A stretch of DNA of 64,000 nucleotides from DMER01 sp003451645 (lineage in GTDB: Bacteria; Pseudomonadota; Alphaproteobacteria; Micropepsales; Micropepsaceae), in NCBI GenBank assembly GCA_031976175.1, contig DALYLR010000007.1, forward strand, positions 46,633-110,632, given 5' to 3'. This document shows, one piece after another, positions 61,702-64,000 of the stretch. Below the pieces are notes generated by a model, which had not been told where the DNA came from, made no database searches, and saw nothing but the letters and a program-made list of their open reading frames with translations. Position numbers and translations under genes: made by a program. Every line of letters begins with the position of its first letter. The stretch's first letter is position 1.

Positions 61702-63192
61702 ATGAACCCTACCCTTTTGGTCGTCGACGATGATCCCTCGCAACGCCGCCTGTTGCAGGCCATGGCGGAACGGCAGGGCTTTCGTGCGCTGACGGCCGAG
61801 GGCGGCCAACAAGCGCTCGACCTACTCCAAGGTCCTCAAGGCGAGGAGGTTTCCCTCGTCCTGCTCGATCTGGTGATGCCCGGCATCGACGGCCTGACAG
61901 TGCTCAAGACCATGCGGCCCACCAAACCGGCCCTGCCGGTGATCGTCTTGACCGCGCAAGGCGGGATCGACACCGCCGTCACCGCGATGCGCTGTGGCGC
62001 GGACGACTTCCTCGTCAAACCCGCAAGCCCTGAACGCATCCAAGTCTCCATCCAGAACGCCCTCAAGATCAAGGCGCTGACCGGGGAAATCCAGCGCCTC
62101 AAAAAGCGCACCGAGAACCGCTTCGGCTTCAAGGACCTGATCGCCCGCGCACCCGCGATGCGCGAGGTCCTGCGCATGGCCGAACGCGCCGCGCAAAGCG
62201 CCATCCCCATCCTGGTTGAGGGCGAGAGCGGTGTGGGCAAAGAGGTCGTCGCCCGTGCCATCCAAGGCGCCTCCGATCGCGCTGGCAAACCGTTCGTCAC
62301 TGTCAATTGCGGCGCCATCCCGGAGAACCTGATCGAGAGCATCCTGTTCGGCCATGAGAAGGGCGCCTTCACGGGCGCGCATGACCGCCACACGGGTAAG
62401 TTTCAGGAGGCCAATGGCGGCACACTGTTCCTCGACGAAATCGGCGAACTGCGCCTGGACATGCAGGTCAAGCTCTTGCGCGCGATCCAGCAAGGCGAGA
62501 TCGATCCTGTCGGCGCCAAGCGCGCGATCAAGATCGACATCCGCCTGATCAGCGCCACCAACCGCAACCTGGCCGAGATGGTCAAGGCGGGCACCTTCCG
62601 CGAGGATCTCTTCTACCGCCTGAATGTCTTCCCGATTGCGATCCCGCCTTTGCGGCAACGCAAGGACGACATCCCCGCCCTCGCCAGCCACTTTGTGGAG
62701 CGCTTCGCCATTGAGGAAGGCAAAAAAGTGCTGGGCCTCGACCGCGACGCGCAAGAGCTGCTTCTGCGCTATGACTGGCCGGGCAATATCCGCCAATTGG
62801 AGAACGCGATCTTCCGCGCCGTGGTCCTGTGCGATGCGAACCAGCTGCGGGTCTGCGACTTCCCCCATGTAGCGAGCCAGCTGGGCGTCGCCTATGACAT
62901 GCCCGCCTTGCCAGACCTCGATGCCGAGACCAGCGCCCTGCCCTATGCGCCACGGCTGGAGGCCGCAGACACGGCCGCAGCGGCAACAGGGGAAGGCCCG
63001 GTTGCGCTGACCACGCTGGACGGCCATTTGCGCCGGCTGGAGGAGATCGAGCACGACCTGATCCGCCACGCCATCAGCCGCTATGAGGGCCAGATGTCCG
63101 AGGTCGCCAGGAGGCTCGGGATCGGCCGCTCAACCCTCTATCGCAAATTGCGCGACATGGGCATCGACACGGGCGACACAGCGGCTGCGTAA
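61702..63192 (+). CDS. Sigma-54-dependent response regulator, NtrC family
   Basis: The 496-residue protein has a receiver domain (VVDDDPSQRRLL, phosphate acceptor Asp56 in LLDLVMPG, LTAQ, KPAS), an AAA+ domain with Walker A GESGVGKE, the sigma-54-contacting GAFTGA, Walker B GGTLFLDEIGEL and RxDLFYRLNVFP, and a C-terminal Fis-type HTH (MSEVARRLGIGRSTLYRKL). ATG 61702 has GGAG 8 nt upstream. No cognate histidine kinase gene is in the window, so it is an orphan here. Confidence 0.95.
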   Translation: MNPTLLVVDDDPSQRRLLQAMAERQGFRALTAEGGQQALDLLQGPQGEEVSLVLLDLVMPGIDGLTVLKTMRPTKPALPVIVLTAQGGIDTAVTAMRCGADDFLVKPASPERIQVSIQNALKIKALTGEIQRLKKRTENRFGFKDLIARAPAMREVLRMAERAAQSAIPILVEGESGVGKEVVARAIQGASDRAGKPFVTVNCGAIPENLIESILFGHEKGAFTGAHDRHTGKFQEANGGTLFLDEIGELRLDMQVKLLRAIQQGEIDPVGAKRAIKIDIRLISATNRNLAEMVKAGTFREDLFYRLNVFPIAIPPLRQRKDDIPALASHFVERFAIEEGKKVLGLDRDAQELLLRYDWPGNIRQLENAIFRAVVLCDANQLRVCDFPHVASQLGVAYDMPALPDLDAETSALPYAPRLEAADTAAAATGEGPVALTTLDGHLRRLEEIEHDLIRHAISRYEGQMSEVARRLGIGRSTLYRKLRDMGIDTGDTAAA

Positions 63193-63259
63193 AACCACCG
63201 GCCCTCGGGCCGCCCCCGGGCGGGCGGGTGCGCTGACACTGCTTCCCACCTTTCACATG

Positions 63260-63302
63260 TCACCCCGGAAACTGCGATAGCAGTTGTCCGGTGCCCATGA
63301 CC
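63260..63302. repeat. 43-bp interspersed repeat, copy 1
   Basis: The copy shares 36 of 43 positions with copy 2 and contains CCGGA...TCCGG inverted arms and ends GCCCATGACC. Confidence 0.8.
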
Positions 63303-63524
63303 GCCCATGGCGCCCTGTGCGAGCAAGAATTTCGCGCCAAGCCGCTAAGATGAAGGCGAAGGCGCCAAGTCAACGGTGCCCATCCTTCATCTCCCCCCAA
63401 CGCGCATGCGTTTGGGGGGAGTGCCGCCCCGGACTTGATCCGGGGCGGGAGGGGGGCAAACGGCAGGCGAAAGAACCCTTCGCGGCCTTTGCTCACTTGG
63501 CGCCTTGGCGTGAAACCAATGTTG

Positions 63525-63567
63525 TTACCCCGGACACTGCGCCAGCTTTTGTCCGGCGCCCATGACC
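63525..63567. repeat. 43-bp interspersed repeat, copy 2
   Basis: Same orientation as copy 1, 265 bp away, with identical CCGG-rich ends. Together they suggest a dispersed genome-wide element. Confidence 0.8.
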
Positions 63568-64000
63568 ACGGACCTCAATCGCTTTGCCCGGTGAGAGTTC
63601 ATGGGTTCCGGGCTCCCGGCTGACGCCGGTCCCCGGAATGACGCTTTAAGCGCGCGGAAAACCTAAGGGGCGGGGGCGCTTTGGGGCGCATCCAAACCCA
63701 TCCCCTGAATTTCTTCCAAAATTCAGACCCTCCCTCAAGGGGAGGGTATCCGTACACAGAGCGTCGCATTGCAGCCTACCCGCCCCTCGTGGGCGGGTCG
63801 AAAAATGCGCTTGAGCATTTTTCGGGGCGGGGGTGCTTTGGATCAAACTACCCTTTTATCATCCCGGGCGGAGCGCCTTGGCGCGCAGACCCGGGACCTA
63901 TTTCACTCCCGCGCTCCCATTGGAAAGGCATGACTCGCTGCCCGGTGGGTCCCGGCTCGCGGCTCAAACGGGCCTTGGCCGGGATGACACGAGTGGGGGG

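Larger units (their letters stand above)
63193..64000. other. Gene-free region packed with palindromic repeats
   Basis: No convincing gene is present in 808 bp. It contains a direct repeat of 43 bp in two copies, perfect inverted repeats CTCCCCCCAA/TTGGGGGGAG (63391-63421), CGCCCCGGA/TCCGGGGCG (63425-63447) and CGAAAAATGC/GCATTTTTCG (63799-63824), CTGAATTT/AAATTCAG in the 63.7-kb stretch, and a GC-rich tail with CCCGGG-type palindromes. The composition suggests REP-like intergenic elements. Confidence 0.75.

Noticed and set aside
61822..63069. 415-codon minus-strand ORF
   Set aside because: Antisense to the NtrC-type regulator.

Overview
The window is GC-rich chromosomal DNA of an alphaproteobacterium, probably from a draft assembly because ten Ns interrupt tolA. 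The taxonomic call rests on gene content: RcdA (DUF1465), the cell-cycle regulator TrcR (DUF1013), COQ9, DUF1192, DUF4164, paired YdcH/DUF465 genes, the 47-residue aa3-oxidase subunit IV next to pntA, and the zapA-6S RNA-fthC arrangement. Nearly all genes are housekeeping. Genus cannot be fixed from this sequence alone.

Layout. 1-10.6 kb (minus strand): a long run transcribed as ruvC-ruvA-ruvB-ybgC-[two-gene HEPN-like module]-tolQ-tolR-tolA-tolB-pal, then an intrinsic terminator, then cpoB and tilS (cut by the window edge). It joins Holliday-junction resolution to the Tol-Pal envelope-constriction machine. 10.6-18.6 kb: small exported and membrane proteins, a degenerate methyltransferase-like gene coupled to yebC, a spinster-type MFS carrier, an S9 peptidase, a CPBP protease and a Na+/Ca2+ exchanger. 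18.6-21.4 kb: an accessory patch with an AT-rich membrane-anchored GAF-like gene, gene fragments and an IS3-family relic. 21.4-23.7 kb: ymdB-like phosphoesterase, fthC, 6S RNA, zapA, DUF4164. 23.8-30.6 kb (plus): transketolase, gap, pgk, class I aldolase, a second copy of the two-gene HEPN-like module, and thiE. 30.7-40.3 kb: inositol-phosphatase family protein, OmpA-like protein, ABC exporter, rpmE, rcdA, DUF429, DUF1192, quinone oxidoreductase, trcR, MFS. 40.4-46.2 kb: two acyl-CoA ligases, two DUF465 proteins, a diguanylate cyclase, DUF1993. 46.3-50.8 kb: purE-purK, a small HTH protein, def-coq9, rpsU, small envelope proteins. 50.9-54.1 kb: the three-subunit transhydrogenase with the small oxidase subunit. 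54.2-63.2 kb: serine hydrolase, alpha/beta hydrolase, thioesterase, AMP nucleosidase, DUF2332, an ABC1 kinase, a lipoprotein and an NtrC-type regulator. 63.2-64 kb: no gene, but a dense cluster of palindromic repeats.

The most unusual observation is that the same two-gene module occurs twice, 21 kb apart: an approximately 103-residue acidic protein followed by an approximately 165-residue HEPN-like helical protein. It is inserted once inside the ybgC-tolQ operon and once between fba and thiE. The two copies are clearly homologous but strongly diverged. The partner shows no nucleotidyltransferase motif that I can see, so this is not an ordinary MNT-HEPN pair. It is a candidate for a new toxin-antitoxin-like or RNA-targeting system. 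Other items worth attention are an orphan intrinsic terminator 17 nt upstream of a lipoprotein gene, an interrupted palindrome in front of an MFS gene, an acyl-CoA ligase with a histone-H1-like lysine/alanine tail, and three phased ACGTAAC repeats beside the IS relic. No tRNA, rRNA or CRISPR array was seen.
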